Source: Atrichornis clamosus (taxonomy: Eukaryota; Chordata; Aves; Passeriformes; Menuridae). Taken from it: 64,000 nucleotides of DNA. The stretch lies in assembly GCA_013400975.1 (NCBI GenBank), contig WBMZ01004782.1:186001-250000 (forward strand), written 5' to 3'. Numbering within the stretch: position 1 is the stretch's first letter; every line of letters begins with the position of its first letter. Shown piece by piece: positions 61,880 through 64,000 of the stretch. The position numbers and the translations under genes are program-made. The notes under the pieces are model-generated. The model did no database searches. It was not told the DNA's origin and saw only the letters and a program-made list of their open reading frames with translations.

Positions 61880-61976
61880 AATTATAGAATCATGGAATCA
61901 TTGAGGTTGGAAAAGAGCTTTAAGTTCATCAAGTCCAACAGATAACCTAACACAACGACCATGTTCACCATTAAAT
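61880..61976 (-). mobile_element. CR1 LINE 3' tip (reverse orientation)
   Basis: Begins 'attatagaatcatggaatca', which is the complement of the CR1 terminal repeats, followed by 'ttgaggttggaaaagagctt' and 'catcaagtccaacagataac'. Only about 95 bp were inserted or kept, a strong 5' truncation. Confidence 0.9.
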
Positions 61977-64000
61977 GATAAAAGTGAAGTACATCCAGGG
62001 TGGAGATAAAACATGTCACCTCTTTTCCTAGAATGAAAATAAAAAAAGAAAATAAAAATATGTTAATATATTTTTAAAAAATCAATGCAAATAAATAAGA
62101 GAATTTTGGCTCTGCTTTCATTAATTAAAATCTCATGGCACATCAAAAGCGTGCAGAAATCAGAGCATATCAGCACAGTCCATTTATGTCAAGAAAGCAA
62201 TCTGATTCATGCTATCTGAGAAACATTTTAGATTAATTCATTTAGTTTTGAAAGATCTATTAAAAAAATCAATTAACAGTCAATGGAAAAATGACTTTGA
62301 ACTCTTGCTCTTGTATATGTCTCCATCCATTGGTATCTAGTTAGTCTTTACATTTTAGCATAAATACAGCCTCACACAGTGTAGATGGCCTGATGATTAG
62401 GTCACATACTGGAGATATAAGCACAATTCTCTTAGGAAAATCAGCATGTGTTTTACATTTGTCACAAACTAATGTAAAACAACATTGTTTTCAGTGAAGC
62501 TGGTGTTATCTTCCTCCATACTCTACACTTCTGTAGAAGTACCATGGGCATTTTGTCACTAAGCACACATGTGGCCTGGTAATATTTAGCTCAAGAAAAC
62601 AATGGAATAATATCCTTATACACTCCCGTAAATACTGAGCTCAGTCTATATATTACCTATAGCCCAGCACATCTTTATCAGACAGTCCAATAAGAGAGAT
62701 GCACAAGCATCTAATTTGTGAATCCTGATAAAATTTGAAAGTTGAGCTATTTAGTGTTTTACAAACATTTCAGGCATGCTTACATGCTATATTCCAAGTG
62801 CTTCCATATCTAGGTGGCGACATTGTGGAGTTTTTTAGGATTTAAGTTTGTGATTTTCATATTGGTAGTGTGTCATTTAGACAACTAAACCTCAGCAAAA
62901 TCCTTTCTGTAGACCTGGCTGTTGCAATTTTCTGAAAAAGGAAAAAAGGTTGTTATTTTTAGAAGTTGCAAATTAAGAAGGACAGAGACTAGTTTTGGGG
63001 CATAAACCACAAATGCATGTCACCTGTTACTCTGTGAGTGATACTTTGCTCTTCAATCTAATTATTAAAAGAACATTTTAAAATGAGATTACCTCTGCCT
63101 TTATGACTAAAATATTAGGGCAGTTATGGTCTTTTAGTGCTGCGTTTCTGACTCGTCTTCAGTCAGTTTTACAAGCAACTGATGAGATGTCAGTCTTAGC
63201 AACTGATGAGACATCAGTCTTTGTCAACCCAGAAATGAGATGGTTCTTGACATTGGGGTTTTCTCATTGATTAAATTGTCATGGTGTCTTCACAGCCTAA
63301 ATGCTGCCTTCTGGTCACTGTCCTTTTCTTGTGTGGAAAATGACCTTTGTGAGTAATTGCATGCCCCAGATGTGTCAAAATGAGGAGGATGCAGAAATTC
63401 AAAGCAGTAGCACCATAGAAACTATTTCTCCACTGATTATCTTCTAAACTGGGGGGAGGAGCAAAAAACAACCAGAAGTAGTTTTTTGCCAGTTTATCTT
63501 TGAAAGGTAATTTAAGGTGCATTTAAGAAATTTTATTTTTACTTTGTATTCTGCTTTAGAATATTTTAATGATTGCCTTGTATTGCTTGTAAGAATAAGT
63601 CTAAGCACCTTTTTGACTCACAGGTCTGCTCACTGCAACAGTAAGTCTGTTTTTAAACAACTTCTATACTTCTGTTTGTGAGGCTATCAAAGAGTTATAG
63701 GATATTTATAATTTTAGAACGACTCTATTTTAGGCCTATGGAAACATCCATAAAAGTAATTATTTTGAGTGGGAATTTCTGGAGTGTAGTGTATTCTGGC
63801 TGCACTCCAGCATGCTTCAATTTATTGTCTGTCCTGTAGGACTTAAATGGGATGTCAGTGAAATGATATAAAATTTCTTCCTTTACATTGTTGAATTATC
63901 CACACTTAGAACTGACCAAACTTTGCAACCACTAATTCTTCTCTGAAAATAATTTATCTGGTGCAATTGGAGACTTTCCTTGCAACTTTGTTGACTTAAC
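61977..64000. other. Gene-free AT-rich DNA to the end of the window
   Basis: No gene is seen. It includes an A-rich/ATAAAA patch at 62030-62095 just beyond the CR1 tip and the 24-bp tandem pair at 63175-63222. Confidence 0.55.
63175..63222. repeat. Tandem duplication, 24 bp x 2
   Basis: Units 63175-63198 and 63199-63222 both begin 'gcaactgatgaga' and end in 'cagtctt' plus one base. In the second unit TGATG-AGA-CATCA also forms a small inverted repeat. Probably slippage. Confidence 0.85.

Noticed and set aside
1..64000. CRISPR array, bacterial operons or phage-type systems
   Set aside because: There are no regularly spaced repeats with spacers, no dense gene packing and no ribosome-binding sites. 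All features point to vertebrate nuclear DNA.

Overview
The window looks like bird nuclear DNA, most likely a songbird or close relative. The evidence is repeat content: many CR1 LINE pieces carrying the avian CR1 3' end, a SINE with a tRNA-Ile-like head joined to a CR1 tail (the arrangement described for TguSINE1 of zebra finch), and several avian-type endogenous retroviral LTRs. The DNA is AT-rich with few CpGs, and no complete protein-coding gene is visible on either strand. It is best read as a gene desert or the inside of a very large intron. The longest open frames (about 120 to 160 codons) mostly fall on LTRs, CR1 or simple repeats.

Layout. 1-9 kb: unique AT-rich DNA with one old CR1 piece (2996-3240) holding a 76-bp tandem duplication. 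8.97-9.21 kb: a long AAAAG-type purine repeat with a 3-base N gap. 9.88-10.67 kb: an LTR. 12.3 kb: the tRNA-Ile/CR1 SINE. 17.1-17.9 kb: a less AT-rich, repeat-free block that could be a conserved noncoding element. 20.1 kb: a TG microsatellite. 23.1-23.8 kb: CR1. 30.0-30.7 kb: an LTR with a TGCAT target duplication on both sides. 31.55-32.1 kb: a different LTR with its leader. 33.7 kb: CR1. 35.1-35.6 kb: a protein-like reading frame broken by one frame change (exon or pseudogene, not identified). 37.2 kb: a possible exon. 44.4-45.0 kb: LTR. 48.9-49.9 kb: CR1 followed by an LTR fragment. 52.3-60.1 kb: two identical 437-bp direct repeats, 7,342 bp apart start to start, enclosing a decayed CR1, a second CR1, a GC-richer unidentified block and a candidate 34-nt exon. 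61.9 kb: a short CR1 3' end.

Nothing here works together as a pathway. The window records successive insertions of CR1 (old and young), a CR1-dependent SINE and several LTR families. The item most worth following up is the pair of identical 437-bp copies: very recent duplication, gene conversion or assembly artefact. Next are the possible coding exon at 35.1-35.6 kb and the candidate conserved noncoding blocks. Repeat families were assigned by recognising consensus-like sequence from memory, without a database search, so family names and edges are approximate.
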